DNA of 64,000 nt from an uncultured Victivallales bacterium (GTDB lineage Bacteria > Verrucomicrobiota > Lentisphaeria > Victivallales > UBA1829), in NCBI GenBank assembly GCA_944390735.1, contig CALXRL010000015.1, forward strand, positions 1 to 64,000. The letters run 5' to 3'. Made by a program: the position numbers and the translations under genes. This document shows, one piece after another, positions 8,806 to 17,814 of this stretch. How positions within the stretch are numbered: position 1 is the first letter of the stretch; every line of letters begins with the position of its first letter. The notes under the pieces were generated by a model, which was given only the letters and a program-made list of their open reading frames with translations, had not been told where the DNA came from and did no database searches.

Positions 8806-9938
8806 AAAAAAATCTCCTCTGTTATTGGATTGTTGTTTATCATTTTCCTGACCGTATTGCCTTCGATGAGTCTTCCCATGACCTCACAGTGTGTGGGAGG
8901 ATCGTTATTTCCCTCCAGACGGCTCAGAAGACGCTCTGCTGCAATCCGTGTCCGCAGATAATACATATTGTTGAACGCCGTTATCGCATAGCCCGGAATC
9001 GAAACAAGCGGCCTGTCGCATCCGGTCTCCGCGGAAAGCAGCGAAACATCTTCCGGAACTTTCATTCCTGCGCTCAGGAGCGCACGGAGAATTCCGGAGG
9101 TAATCCCGTCATGTCCTCCAATGATCAGCTCCGGCAGCGTTCCCGAATTCCGAATCAATTTCAAGGTATATTCAAATGCGCCCCGCTCCGGATCGCGCAT
9201 CGGTCCGAAAGAATAGGAGTCCGGATAATTCTGAATATTGTCCGCCCCGAATGGGATTCCTTTCCGTCGGAGCACCTGTCCCATGCCCCGAAGCGTGTTC
9301 TGTTCCTCCTGTCCGAGGTCGGCCCCCTGTGTAATGTACAAAATCCGCCGGAACCCCCGTGCAGCAATATAATCGCCGAGAACAATTCCTTCCCCGAAAG
9401 GGGAAGCGGAAATGCTGTCCGCCTTCAGTCCCGGTACCGGAAGACCCCAGATCACCGTTTTCGTTCCCGGTACTGGCATGAGATCCGCAGTGAACTGAAA
9501 GAATTTCGGCGAAACCGGAAGCAGAAGCAGTCCGGCGGGAGGTTTGTTATGACAGTCCCTCAGAAAACGCGCGTACCAGGAAAGATTCGCACAGGCGCAA
9601 TAGGTCTCAACCCGCCATTCCGTTTCCATGAAAACCTCGTTCACCGCCTGCGAAAGAGTCAGATTGATCTTTTCATTCAGCGGATTAATCAGCATTACAC
9701 GCCGGTTGTCCTTTCCCACCTCGGGAGGGCGCGGCTCGGCAACGGTGGTCCCCTGTCCCCGGCGGCACTCCAGAATGCCTTCCCCTTTCAGACGGCCGAC
9801 CGCACGAGTCACCGTCGTAATCGCCACGGAAAACTGGCGGCTGAGCTCCCGATGCGGCGGAAGGTGCATCCCGGGCCTCCACTCTCCGGATCGAATCCGG
9901 TCCTTGATATGCTTGCAGATGATCTCCTGCGGCGACAT
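8802..9938 (-). CDS. GntR-type regulator with LacI-like sugar-binding domain
   Basis: 378 residues. The N-terminal winged helix ([23 protein letters not shown] ... [25 protein letters not shown]) is GntR-like. Residues from about 75 on resemble a periplasmic-binding-protein/LacI effector domain ([44 protein letters not shown]). This AraR-type architecture usually reports sugar availability to a catabolic operon. The start at 9938 has GGAGG seven bases upstream; ORF extensions further upstream lack a good ribosome site. It is coupled to the pseudopilin by an ATGA overlap and diverges from the lacI-type gene at 10261. Confidence 0.82.
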   Translation of the reverse strand: MSPQEIICKHIKDRIRSGEWRPGMHLPPHRELSRQFSVAITTVTRAVGRLKGEGILECRRGQGTTVAEPRPPEVGKDNRRVMLINPLNEKINLTLSQAVNEVFMETEWRVETYCACANLSWYARFLRDCHNKPPAGLLLLPVSPKFFQFTADLMPVPGTKTVIWGLPVPGLKADSISASPFGEGIVLGDYIAARGFRRILYITQGADLGQEEQNTLRGMGQVLRRKGIPFGADNIQNYPDSYSFGPMRDPERGAFEYTLKLIRNSGTLPELIIGGHDGITSGILRALLSAGMKVPEDVSLLSAETGCDRPLVSIPGYAITAFNNMYYLRTRIAAERLLSRLEGNNDPPTHCEVMGRLIEGNTVRKMINNNPITEEIFL

Positions 9939-9968
9939 GTTCATTCCTCCACTTCGCTTTCCGGTAAT

Positions 9969-9997
9969 ATTATAAAACATCTTTTTCTGGTCAACAA
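9969..9997 (-). promoter_or_regulatory. Promoter of the GntR-pseudopilin-glycosidase operon
   Basis: On the minus strand TTGTTG (9992-9997), a 17-base spacer and a perfect TATAAT (9969-9974). An 11-base direct repeat, TTCCGGTAATA on the plus strand, lies on both sides (9959-9969 and 10032-10042) and could be a regulator site. Confidence 0.55.
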
Positions 9998-10149
9998 GAT
10001 CTTTTTCCCGGAAAATACAGGAAAAAAACTCTTCCGGTAATACAAGAAAAAATTGTACTACTTTCTTCCCCCTCCGGCACGCAGGCCTCCGCAACGCCCC
10101 GCTTTCCTCTCCTTTTTCTGAAATTTTTCTCCTTTTTTCCATGATCTTC

Positions 10150-10178
10150 TTGACATTTCACCCAAGAAATGATATTCT
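10150..10178 (+). promoter_or_regulatory. Consensus-like promoter of the LacI module
   Basis: Perfect TTGACA at 10150-10155, a 17-base spacer and TATTCT at 10173-10178. The two palindromes at 10190-10235 lie immediately downstream, over the expected transcription start. Confidence 0.7.
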
Positions 10179-10189
10179 TTCCATTGAGT

Positions 10190-10235
10190 CCGCAAATCGT
10201 TTGCGGTAACAATTTGCGGAAAACGATAGTTTTCC
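10190..10235. promoter_or_regulatory. Two palindromic candidate operators before the lacI-type gene
   Basis: CCGCAAATCGTTTGCGG (10190-10206) has perfect 7-bp arms around TCG. GGAAAACGATAGTTTTCC (10218-10235) has perfect 7-bp arms around GATA. Both sit just after the -10 box, a typical place for repression by a LacI-family protein, so autoregulation is likely. Which one is bound is not known. Confidence 0.55.
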
Positions 10236-10260
10236 ATTCCCGAAAACCAGAGAGAAAAAA

Positions 10261-11319
10261 ATGCCGGTCGGATTTGCCGTCAATTTGAAAGACATTGCGC
10301 GGGAGGCGGGAGTCTCCATCTCCACGGTTTCCCGCGTCATCAAGGGCAAAGGGGAGATCGCACCGGAAACACGGGAACGGATCATGGCCATCTCCCGGCA
10401 GATGGGATACCGCGAAAACCGTTTCAGCAAGGCGATCCGAACCGGGAAAACCGGTCTGGTCGGCGTGCTGATGGATTATACCGATCCCTTCTTCGGAAAC
10501 ATTGCAAAAAGCATCGAGGAGACTCTGCGGCAGAATGATTTTCTGCCCCTCCTTCTCCACTGCAGCAGAGAGGAGGCGCAGGAGCTGTTTCATCGTCTTG
10601 TGGAACAGCGCGTCGACGGAATGATCCTCATTGCCCCCTTTGACACCGCGGGAAACGATTTCTTTCAGGAACTTTCCCGATGCGGCATTCCCATCGTGGC
10701 CATGGATCGCGAAATACCCGCCGACGTCAGCTTCGTCGGTACCGACGATTATGCAGGAGGATGGCGAAACGCGGAATACTTTTACCAGCTCGGTCACCGG
10801 AAGCTCGGTTATTACAGCGGTCCGCAGCAGGCCAGTTCCGCCGCTCTCCGGAAAAAAGGATTTCTGGATTTCTGCAGCGCCCATGCGGACTGCCGGTATA
10901 TTCAATTCGGAACCGAACGGTGGTATGCGGATCCGGATGAATGTATCCGTGATTTTCTGCTCCGTCATCCGGAAGTCAGCTGCATCGGTTCCTTCTACGA
11001 CTGTTATGCCCTTCAGGTGCTCCGTCTCGCAGAAGAACTGGGACGGCGGATTCCGGAGGAGCTCGCCCTTTCGGGATTCGGAGATCTTCCCATGCTCTCC
11101 AGCCAGCCCTCCTTTCTCACAACATTCGACCAGAAACCGCGGGAACTGGGACGCGCCGCCGTCGAATCTCTTCTCCGCCACATGAATGACAAGACGCTCG
11201 CTCCGGAAAAAATCCGCATCAAACCGGAACTTGTCATCCGGCAATCCACAGAAAAAAAACAGGCGAAGCACTCTGCCGATATCAAAAATTCAACAGGAAA
11301 AACGGGAAGGAAAGGATGA
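10261..11319 (+). CDS. LacI-family transcriptional regulator
   Basis: 352 residues. The DNA-binding helix-turn-helix is clear at the start (LKDIAREAGVSISTVSRVIKGKGEIAPETRERI, about residues 9-41), followed by the hinge and a periplasmic-binding-like effector domain (GLVGVLMDYTDPFF, GIPIVAMDRE, ALSGFGDLPML, FDQKPRELGRAAVE). It heads a module with a short pseudopilin, a beta-propeller-like protein and a secreted glycosidase. Its stop overlaps the next ATG (11316-11319). A sugar from the glycosidase's action is the likely effector (inference). Confidence 0.92.
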   Translation: MPVGFAVNLKDIAREAGVSISTVSRVIKGKGEIAPETRERIMAISRQMGYRENRFSKAIRTGKTGLVGVLMDYTDPFFGNIAKSIEETLRQNDFLPLLLHCSREEAQELFHRLVEQRVDGMILIAPFDTAGNDFFQELSRCGIPIVAMDREIPADVSFVGTDDYAGGWRNAEYFYQLGHRKLGYYSGPQQASSAALRKKGFLDFCSAHADCRYIQFGTERWYADPDECIRDFLLRHPEVSCIGSFYDCYALQVLRLAEELGRRIPEELALSGFGDLPMLSSQPSFLTTFDQKPRELGRAAVESLLRHMNDKTLAPEKIRIKPELVIRQSTEKKQAKHSADIKNSTGKTGRKG

Positions 11320-11750
11320 ATTCAACGCAGAAGAATTTCATATTGATAGAGCTGCTTCTTGTTGTAGCAATTATTGTTGTTTTAATTTCAATATTGTTTC
11401 CGGCACAGGGCAAAGCCCGGGAAAAGATCGCCAGCGGGTTTTACGGTCTCTCCCCCCACCTGCATGGAGAACAGAAATCTCCGCAGATGGTCCGAAACGC
11501 TTCCCGGGTTGTTTCTCCTTCGATTGCCCCCACCATTCCGGAGAACCGCAGTGAAAGGAGTTCCTGCTGGCCGGAGGACATTTCCGATCTGTGCGATATG
11601 GCCTTCCTCCACAGCCGTGAAATGAACCAGGGCCGGTTCGATTGCCACGTTTCCGGACGGACCAGTTACCAGCACTGTCAGGCACATTCCTCCTTCGGAT
11701 ATATGAAAAAAGGATACAAATCATGTTTCACAGCAAGGAACCGGTCATGA
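11316..11750 (+). CDS. Short, atypical pseudopilin (module 2)
   Basis: 144 residues starting MNSTQKNFILIELLLVVAII, a prepilin-type N-terminus with Ile in place of Thr after the cleavage-site Phe. The hydrophobic helix and a shortened PAQGKAREKIAS segment follow, but the usual CxxNLKQIG block and the DGH-type tail are missing. Remaining hints are FDCHVSG and SSFGYMKKGY. Four-base ATGA overlaps with the genes on both sides (11316-11319, 11747-11750) argue that the frame is intended rather than decayed. It may be a minimal pseudopilin, or a remnant that kept its coupling role. Confidence 0.6.
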   Translation: MNSTQKNFILIELLLVVAIIVVLISILFPAQGKAREKIASGFYGLSPHLHGEQKSPQMVRNASRVVSPSIAPTIPENRSERSSCWPEDISDLCDMAFLHSREMNQGRFDCHVSGRTSYQHCQAHSSFGYMKKGYKSCFTARNRS

Positions 11751-13298
11751 AAACAACAACTTTACTTCTGATCCTCGGGACAGCCACCGCGATCAGCGGC
11801 TTTGCCGCCCCCTCTTTGCGCCTTTCCGGCATTCTGGCGCAGAACGCGGGAAACGGAACCGGCTTCCGGACTCTTGATTCCACCGGAATCACCAATGATC
11901 CGGCAACCGGAAATCTGCTGATTCTGAACGGAGGAACTCTTTTCGAACAGGAGAAAAACGGCAGACGGAAAAAGGTGCTGAATCTGCTCAACACTCCGGG
12001 AACGCTCTGCAATGACGGAAAAGATGTTTTCCTCAAATCCAATCAGGTTGTGACTCGGATCGGCAGAGTTGAAAACGAATGGAAAAAACTCCACCAGTTC
12101 TTCCTGAAGAAACCGTACCGCCACATCACCATCGCCGATGCGGGAACTTCGGGCGGATTTGCCGCAAAAGGAAAGATTTTCGCTCTGGATGGGCGGGAGG
12201 TCCACGCCTTCACCCGGGAGGGGAAACCGCTCGGAATCGTCCTGACGCTGCCGGAACTTCGCAACAGCTGTCCCTACACCACACTTGCGATTCTGCCCGG
12301 GTCCGGCGATCTGCTTGCTTCCAGCTACTACCCGGATCTGAAGTTCTACCGTTTTCGGACGGATGGAACCGAATATAAAAAAGACGGCTGGCCGATCAGC
12401 GGATGGGTCACGGAAAGCGCCTTCACCGAAGGAGCCGTCTGGGGATTCCACTCCGCGGCGACCCGGTATGGAGATTCGGTGGTCAGGCGAAACGCCCTCC
12501 GGAAAATCGGGGAACACGATCTTTATCTCTCCGGCATTGCCTCGGACGGCAGAAACGGTTATTACCTGAATACCAGTCAGGGAATCCTCCATTATCCCGC
12601 CGGAAGTTTAGACGAGGCGGTGGAACGCATCGGCGGCAGCGGGACTGTAAAGACGCTTGCGCTGAACGGATCGCAGATCGTTGTCTCCCTCGGGAACCGG
12701 CTCTACGCCCTGAAGCTGGATGACGCCTGCGACTCTCCGCTCTCCAGTCAGGGCAATGAGCCGTGGCGAGTCGGAAACGGCTGGAGCGGGGAATCCGACG
12801 GAATCGCTGCGGACGGCAACGCGTTTCTGGTCTATGACCGGAAGGGCGGAATTCTCTGGCGTTTCCAGCCGAAGGCGGAAGGCGCGGAACGCTGGGTCCG
12901 GCAGTCGGAAACCTTCCGCGATCTCCGCGATATGGCGGTCCGGAACGGAAAAAAGATTCTTTCTCGATGCGGGAACTGCGGCCTTCCGGAACAATCCGAA
13001 CCGGATTGACGCCTTCGATTCCGATACGGTCGCCGTCGCGGACAGCAGGAGCGTCTCGCTGATTGTGAAAGGCCGAGAGCAATGGACGACCGCGCTGAAG
13101 GAGATCCGCGACATTGCCGTTCTCGGCGAATATCTCGCCGTCGCAGCCGGCGACTCCCTGCTTCTGCTGGACCGGAAAGAGGGAAAGATCGTTTTCAGGA
13201 CTCCGGCAAAGCTGGATCATCTCGCCGCCGACGGCAAATGGCTGATCGGCTCCGATCCGGACCAAGCCGCCATTCTCCGATTCAAACTGAAACCATGA
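11747..13298 (+). pseudogene. Secreted beta-propeller-like protein split by a frameshift at an A6 tract
   Basis: The first frame (11747-13009) starts with a signal peptide (MKTTTLLLILGTATAISGFAA) after AAGGA and carries repeated strand-turn units typical of SMP/NHL-like propellers. It ends in an unrelated tail (SRCGNCGLPEQSEPD). The homologous continuation is in the next frame to 13298 (FFLDAGTAAFRNNPNRIDAFDSDTVAV ... LLLLDRKEGKIVF). Five instead of six A at 12949-12954 would join them into one protein of about 517 residues. This may be a true mutation, a sequencing error, or slippage on the A-run. It lies between the pseudopilin and the glycosidase of module 2. Confidence 0.6.
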
Positions 13299-13316
13299 TC
13301 CGAAAGGAGATTTCTG

Positions 13317-16208
13317 ATGAACAAACCATGGATTTCCGCATTATTGGCTGGAATACTTCTTTTTCCGTCCGTTCTTCCGGGAGAGGTCCAGCTGACCGGT
13401 GATACCAACGCTCCGGAGACAAGCATGTTCCCGCAGGGAAAGAAGGTGGAGCTTTTCTACCAGGTCACCGGACTCCCCGCAAATCACGAAGGAGTGAATC
13501 TGGAACTGAACGTGGTGGATGAAAAGGAGAAGAGTCTCAAAAAATTCCGGATTCCCGTCAAGGCCGATGCGCAGGGGCGCTGGTCGGGGAGCGTGCACCC
13601 GCCCTGCGAACGGCTCGGTTTTTACCGCGTGTATTCCAGACTCTCCGACGGCACGCTTCTTCAGAAACTTGCCAGCCGCAAGGCGGGATATCTGACCTAT
13701 GCCGTCGTCTTCGGAGAACACCGCTACAAGGAATATCCGATGGACGAAACCTTTTTCGGCAGTCACGGTCCCTCCTTCGGGTTTCATCGGATGCTCGGAC
13801 TGCGCTGGGGATACAAAGGCAAAAACTGGTCCGTTCTGGAGCCGGAAAAGCCCGGACAGTACGCCGGGAATCCCGCCGCCGATCAGATCGACCTTCTGGG
13901 GGAACTTCCCAAGTGGAAGGAGTACTATCAGACCAGTCAGAATCCGATCCCGAAATGGATGGAGGATCCCCGAAACAGAATTACGAAAAACGGGAAATGG
14001 GTCAGTTTCACTCCGGAAGGGGAGAGGTATTACGCCGAATACCTGAAAACCTTTGCCGCGAATTATGCCAGACAGATCCGGAAGAACCAGCCGCGCGCCC
14101 TCATTCAGATTACCTGGGAACCGCACTATCCCTGGAACTTCAGCGGCACGGCCGGGGATCTGGTGAACATCCACAGGAACGCATATCAGGCGATCCATGC
14201 GGGTGCTCCGAACGCCTGGGTGATCGGACCGACCGCGGCGGGACTCGATACGCTGGAGTGGCACCGGGAACTCTTTGAGGCCGGACTCCTTGACTATGTG
14301 GATGCCATCTCGATCCATCCCTATTTTGCATTTCCGCCGGAACAGAACGGAATGGTGGAAAAGGTGCGGGCACTCAAAGCTCTGATCCGGAAGTACGCGG
14401 GACGCGATCTCGACATCCACGGAAACGAGGCCGGATTCGCCACGCATGAACTGCCCGGACGGGAAAAGGAACAGATGTACGGAATCGTCCGGAGCAACCT
14501 GATTCTGCTCGGCGAAGGCTTCAAGTCGAACATGGTGTTCTACACCCATGACTACTGGGGAGAACCGGGATACGGATACACCTACAATCTGAATCCGAAA
14601 CGGGAGTTCGGCACGGACAAGGTCGCACCGAAGCCCGTGGCGCCGGCAATCGGCGCGGCGGCCTATTTTCTGAACGGACACACCAGCGCGGGAGCGATCG
14701 AATCGTTCGGCGGCACGGCATGGGGATACGCCTATCAGCGGAAAGACGGCTTCACCACACTGGCGCTCTGGGATTTCAGCGGGAATCCGCGCGAAGTGGA
14801 ACTGCCCGTCGGAAGAGAGAAAATCGAACTTGGCGACATGATGGGCAATACCCGGAGGGTCGCCACCGACAACGGAATGCTGAAACTCACTTTGACGGAA
14901 GATCCCGTTTATGTGATCGACGTCGATCCGGAATTCTGGGGCCGCGGCGCAGTCCGGACGATTGCTCCGGATCCGACGGCCGTCGACGGGATTCCCGGAG
15001 GAAACGTTACCGTCGGCTGCAAGGTCCATGCGAAAAAAACGCCGCTGTCCGGAATTCTCCGTCTGACAGGAGACCCGGAATCGAACCTGGCGCCGATGGA
15101 ACAGGAGATTCGAGTGAATGCGGGGGAATCCGGCTCCTTCGCCTTTCCCCTTTCCCTGCCGGGGAATCTGCCGGGAGGAAACTATCCGTTGACTCTGACA
15201 TTGCTTTCCGGGGGGAAGACGGTGGCGGCCGGCACTCTCCTTCTCCGGGTGAAACCGCCGATTTCCGTGGATGAAATTCTGCCGGAATTCCGTGACGGGA
15301 AAGAATGTCTGAACATCAAACTGAGTGAACGGAGCGGAAAGAACGCGGAAGGAACCCTTGAGGCAAGAATTGTCGGCAATCCGGACGGACGCAAACGGAT
15401 CCGCTACCGGATCGCGGGAAAGGATTCCATGAATCTGCTTTGCGTCTATGAGGATCTGGATGTCAATCCGCTGAAAAACGACGCTCTGGAAATCCGTGTC
15501 GCCACCGATTCCGGGTTCCGGTTCAAGCATCGGACGACGATGAACTTTCTCGCGGCGGCATACCGGCCCGGCATCCGGATCGACGGAAGGTTTTCCGACT
15601 GGCAGAACGTTCCGCGCTGCTCCTTCGATTCCGGAATGATTCGCGACGAATCGAAACTTTACCGGGGAAAGCAGGATCTGGACGCCTCCGTTTCATTTGC
15701 CTGGAATTCCACGGGTCTTCTCTTTTTTGTGGAAGTGCGCGACGATGTGTTCTGCCAGCCCCACACCGGGTGGCAGACCTGGGATGGGGACAGTCTTCAA
15801 ATGGGATTCACCAGAACCGTCCGCTACAAGGAGAGCGCCAATCAGCTTCAGGACAAGCGGAACGCTGCCTACAGCGAAATCGACTTTGCCTTGACGAAGA
15901 ACGGTCCGGAAGTCTATCGGACCGTCACGTTCGACGCCTCGCGTTTTCCGGTGGCGCAAATTCCGCTGAGAGAAGCGCCTCTCTGCGTGAAAAAGACGCG
16001 TCTTTCCGACGGAGGAGTCCTTCTGCAATATGAAATGGCGATTCCGTGGAACTTTCTGAATTTTTCATCCGCGCCCCCCGCGGGGACACGAATCGGCTGG
16101 GCAATGAGCGTCAACGACCGGGACAAGCCGAAAGGGCCCGGAGTCCGTCTGGAAGCGTTTTCCCTGAAAAAGCCGGAACAATTCGGAATTCTCGTGCTGG
16201 CCCGATAA
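13317..16208 (+). CDS. Secreted clan GH-A-like glycosidase with C-terminal CBM9-like domain (module 2)
   Basis: 963 residues with a signal peptide (MNKPWISALLAGILLFPSVLPG). A beta-sandwich occupies about 25-125 and a TIM barrel about 140-480, with Glu268 in QITWEPHYP (acid/base candidate) and Glu371 in IHGNEAGF (nucleophile candidate), resembling GH39/GH5-like enzymes. Two further beta domains follow. The C-terminus (about 755-963: IDGRFSDWQNVP, DASVSFAWNSTGLLFFVEVRDDVF, WDGDSLQMGF) matches family-9-like carbohydrate-binding/DOMON modules. GAAAGGAG precedes the ATG. It is distinct from the three paralogues at 4870, 25578 and 45467. Substrate unknown. Confidence 0.75.
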   Translation: MNKPWISALLAGILLFPSVLPGEVQLTGDTNAPETSMFPQGKKVELFYQVTGLPANHEGVNLELNVVDEKEKSLKKFRIPVKADAQGRWSGSVHPPCERLGFYRVYSRLSDGTLLQKLASRKAGYLTYAVVFGEHRYKEYPMDETFFGSHGPSFGFHRMLGLRWGYKGKNWSVLEPEKPGQYAGNPAADQIDLLGELPKWKEYYQTSQNPIPKWMEDPRNRITKNGKWVSFTPEGERYYAEYLKTFAANYARQIRKNQPRALIQITWEPHYPWNFSGTAGDLVNIHRNAYQAIHAGAPNAWVIGPTAAGLDTLEWHRELFEAGLLDYVDAISIHPYFAFPPEQNGMVEKVRALKALIRKYAGRDLDIHGNEAGFATHELPGREKEQMYGIVRSNLILLGEGFKSNMVFYTHDYWGEPGYGYTYNLNPKREFGTDKVAPKPVAPAIGAAAYFLNGHTSAGAIESFGGTAWGYAYQRKDGFTTLALWDFSGNPREVELPVGREKIELGDMMGNTRRVATDNGMLKLTLTEDPVYVIDVDPEFWGRGAVRTIAPDPTAVDGIPGGNVTVGCKVHAKKTPLSGILRLTGDPESNLAPMEQEIRVNAGESGSFAFPLSLPGNLPGGNYPLTLTLLSGGKTVAAGTLLLRVKPPISVDEILPEFRDGKECLNIKLSERSGKNAEGTLEARIVGNPDGRKRIRYRIAGKDSMNLLCVYEDLDVNPLKNDALEIRVATDSGFRFKHRTTMNFLAAAYRPGIRIDGRFSDWQNVPRCSFDSGMIRDESKLYRGKQDLDASVSFAWNSTGLLFFVEVRDDVFCQPHTGWQTWDGDSLQMGFTRTVRYKESANQLQDKRNAAYSEIDFALTKNGPEVYRTVTFDASRFPVAQIPLREAPLCVKKTRLSDGGVLLQYEMAIPWNFLNFSSAPPAGTRIGWAMSVNDRDKPKGPGVRLEAFSLKKPEQFGILVLAR

Positions 16209-16216
16209 AGCCGTGT

Positions 16217-16249
16217 ACCGGGGAAGCGCTTCCCGGCACTTGCTTTTTT
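16217..16249 (+). terminator. Terminator after the module 2 glycosidase
   Basis: A GC-rich palindrome (GGGAAGCGCTTCCC at 16221-16234, extended by flanking CCGG) followed after a few bases by a T-run (16244-16249). The T-run overlaps the efp promoter. Confidence 0.55.
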
Positions 16250-16268
16250 CCGGAAAAGAGATTATATT
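16240..16268 (+). promoter_or_regulatory. Promoter of efp-epmA
   Basis: TTGCTT at 16240-16245, a 17-base spacer and TATATT at 16263-16268, about 50 bases before the efp start. Confidence 0.6.
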
Positions 16269-16319
16269 ACAGAGTTTAAATAACGGAATTTCGAAATTAC
16301 AACAAACGAGGTTATCTTT

Positions 16320-16895
16320 ATGGAAATGTACAGCGCATCCGATCTGAAAAAAGGACTGAAAATCGAAATCGACGGTTATCCCTGGGTCATTACCGACTTT
16401 GATTTCTGCAAACCCGGCAAGGGGACGGCTCTTTACCGCTGCAAGCTCAAGAATCTGATGACGGGAGCTTCCATGGACCGCACATTCCGTCCGGTTGACA
16501 AGGTGGGGAAGCCGGATCTGGAAGAGCGTGAAATGCACTTCATCTATGACGAAGGAGACAACTGCGTTTTCTCGGATTCCGAAACCTATGATGAGGTCCG
16601 CATTCCGAAGGAAATTCTCGGCAACAAGGCGAAATTCCTGGTTGAAGACGCTCTTTGCCAGGCGGTTTTCTTCAACGGCAATCCGATTGACATCACGTTG
16701 CCCACGTGGTACATTGCGGTTATTTCGGAGACCGAGCCGGGAGCCCGCGGTGATACGGCTTCCTCCAATGTCATGAAACCCGCCAAAATTGAAAACGGGT
16801 ATGAGCTCATGGTTCCGCTGTTCATCAATCAGGGGGACACGATCAAGATTGACACCCGGACAGGCGAATATGCCGAACGCGTCAACAAAGCCTGA
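16320..16895 (+). CDS. efp: Translation elongation factor P
   Basis: EF-P relieves ribosome stalling at polyproline stretches. The 191 residues contain the three-domain signature: an N-terminal KOW-like domain with the modified-lysine loop FCKPGKGTALYRCKL (lysine near 38), the central YDEGDNCVFSDSETYDEV segment and the C-terminal OB domain (TEPGARGDTASSNVMKPAKIENGYELMVPLFI). The lysine loop agrees with modification by EpmA, whose gene overlaps this one by 26 bases. GAGG lies eight bases before the ATG. Confidence 0.97.
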   Translation: MEMYSASDLKKGLKIEIDGYPWVITDFDFCKPGKGTALYRCKLKNLMTGASMDRTFRPVDKVGKPDLEEREMHFIYDEGDNCVFSDSETYDEVRIPKEILGNKAKFLVEDALCQAVFFNGNPIDITLPTWYIAVISETEPGARGDTASSNVMKPAKIENGYELMVPLFINQGDTIKIDTRTGEYAERVNKA

Positions 16896-17793
16896 TTCGC
16901 TTGCACTTCTGAGCGGTCTTGCAAGGGCATTCGAATTTCGATCGAATGCCCTTTCTCTTACCCGGGATTTCTTCCGATCGCAGGACTTCATTGAGGTTGA
17001 GACGCCGATTGCCATTCGTGCGCCCGCGGCGGAGGAATACATTGAGGCGCCGCAGACGAAAGATGGTCTTTTTCTTCGTTCTTCGCCGGAGCTGGAGATG
17101 AAACGTCTGCTGGCGGCGGGAATGAAGCGGATCTATGAGTTATCCCCCTGTTTCCGTCTGGGAGAGAACGGGCGGCTGCATCGGCAGGAGTTCACCATGC
17201 TGGAGTGGTACATGGCTGGAGCGGACTATCGGGAGATGCTGGATTTTACGATTCGTCTGATTCGGTCGCTGGCGAAGGGATTGAATGTTCCGGATGAGAT
17301 CTGTGATGTTTTCTGTGACTGGGAAATCATTCCCGTGCGGGAGGCCTTTCGCAAGTTAGCCGGAGCCGATGCCGATCAATGTGCCGATGAGGAGGCGCTT
17401 TTTGAGACGGTATTGGTGGAGCAGGTGGAGCCGAAGCTGCCGAAGGATCGGCCGTGTGTTCTCATTGACTATCCGATTCGTTTCGGGGCATTTGCCCGTC
17501 CGAAACCGGAGGATCCGACGTTGGCGGAGCGGTGGGAAATTTACATTCGCGGGGTTGAGGTGGCGAATGCCTATGGGGAACTGATTGATCCTGTGGAGCA
17601 GGAAAAGCGTTTCCGAAAATACAATCAAAAGCGTCGGGAGAATGGTCTTTCCGAATATCCGGAAGCGACGGAATTTCTGGAAGCGATTCGTTATGGGATT
17701 CCGGCGTCGTCTGGATGTGCGCTGGGGTTTGACCGTATTGTCATGTTGCTTTTTGGAGCGAAATCGCTGGACGAGGTAACATATCCTCGTTAA
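16870..17793 (+). CDS. epmA: EF-P--(R)-beta-lysine ligase (GenX/PoxA)
   Basis: A truncated class II lysyl-tRNA-synthetase-like enzyme that ligates lysine or beta-lysine to EF-P. The 307 residues carry class II motifs: VETPIAIRAPAAEEYIEAP (motif 1 region), LFLRSSPELEMKRLLAAGMKRIYELSPCFRLGENGRLHRQEFTMLEWY (motif 2) and GCALGFDRIVMLLFG (motif 3). There is no anticodon-binding domain, which fits EpmA rather than LysS. ATG 16870 lies inside efp, so expression is tightly linked. epmB (lysine 2,3-aminomutase) is not in this window; the rlmN-type radical SAM at 31013 is a different enzyme. Confidence 0.93.
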   Translation: MPNASTKPDSLALLSGLARAFEFRSNALSLTRDFFRSQDFIEVETPIAIRAPAAEEYIEAPQTKDGLFLRSSPELEMKRLLAAGMKRIYELSPCFRLGENGRLHRQEFTMLEWYMAGADYREMLDFTIRLIRSLAKGLNVPDEICDVFCDWEIIPVREAFRKLAGADADQCADEEALFETVLVEQVEPKLPKDRPCVLIDYPIRFGAFARPKPEDPTLAERWEIYIRGVEVANAYGELIDPVEQEKRFRKYNQKRRENGLSEYPEATEFLEAIRYGIPASSGCALGFDRIVMLLFGAKSLDEVTYPR

Positions 17794-17814
17794 CGAAAAA
17801 GCGAGGGGGGGGGA

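Noticed and set aside
13341..15530. 729-codon antisense frame over the module 2 glycosidase
   Set aside because: Shadow frame without start context or recognisable domain.
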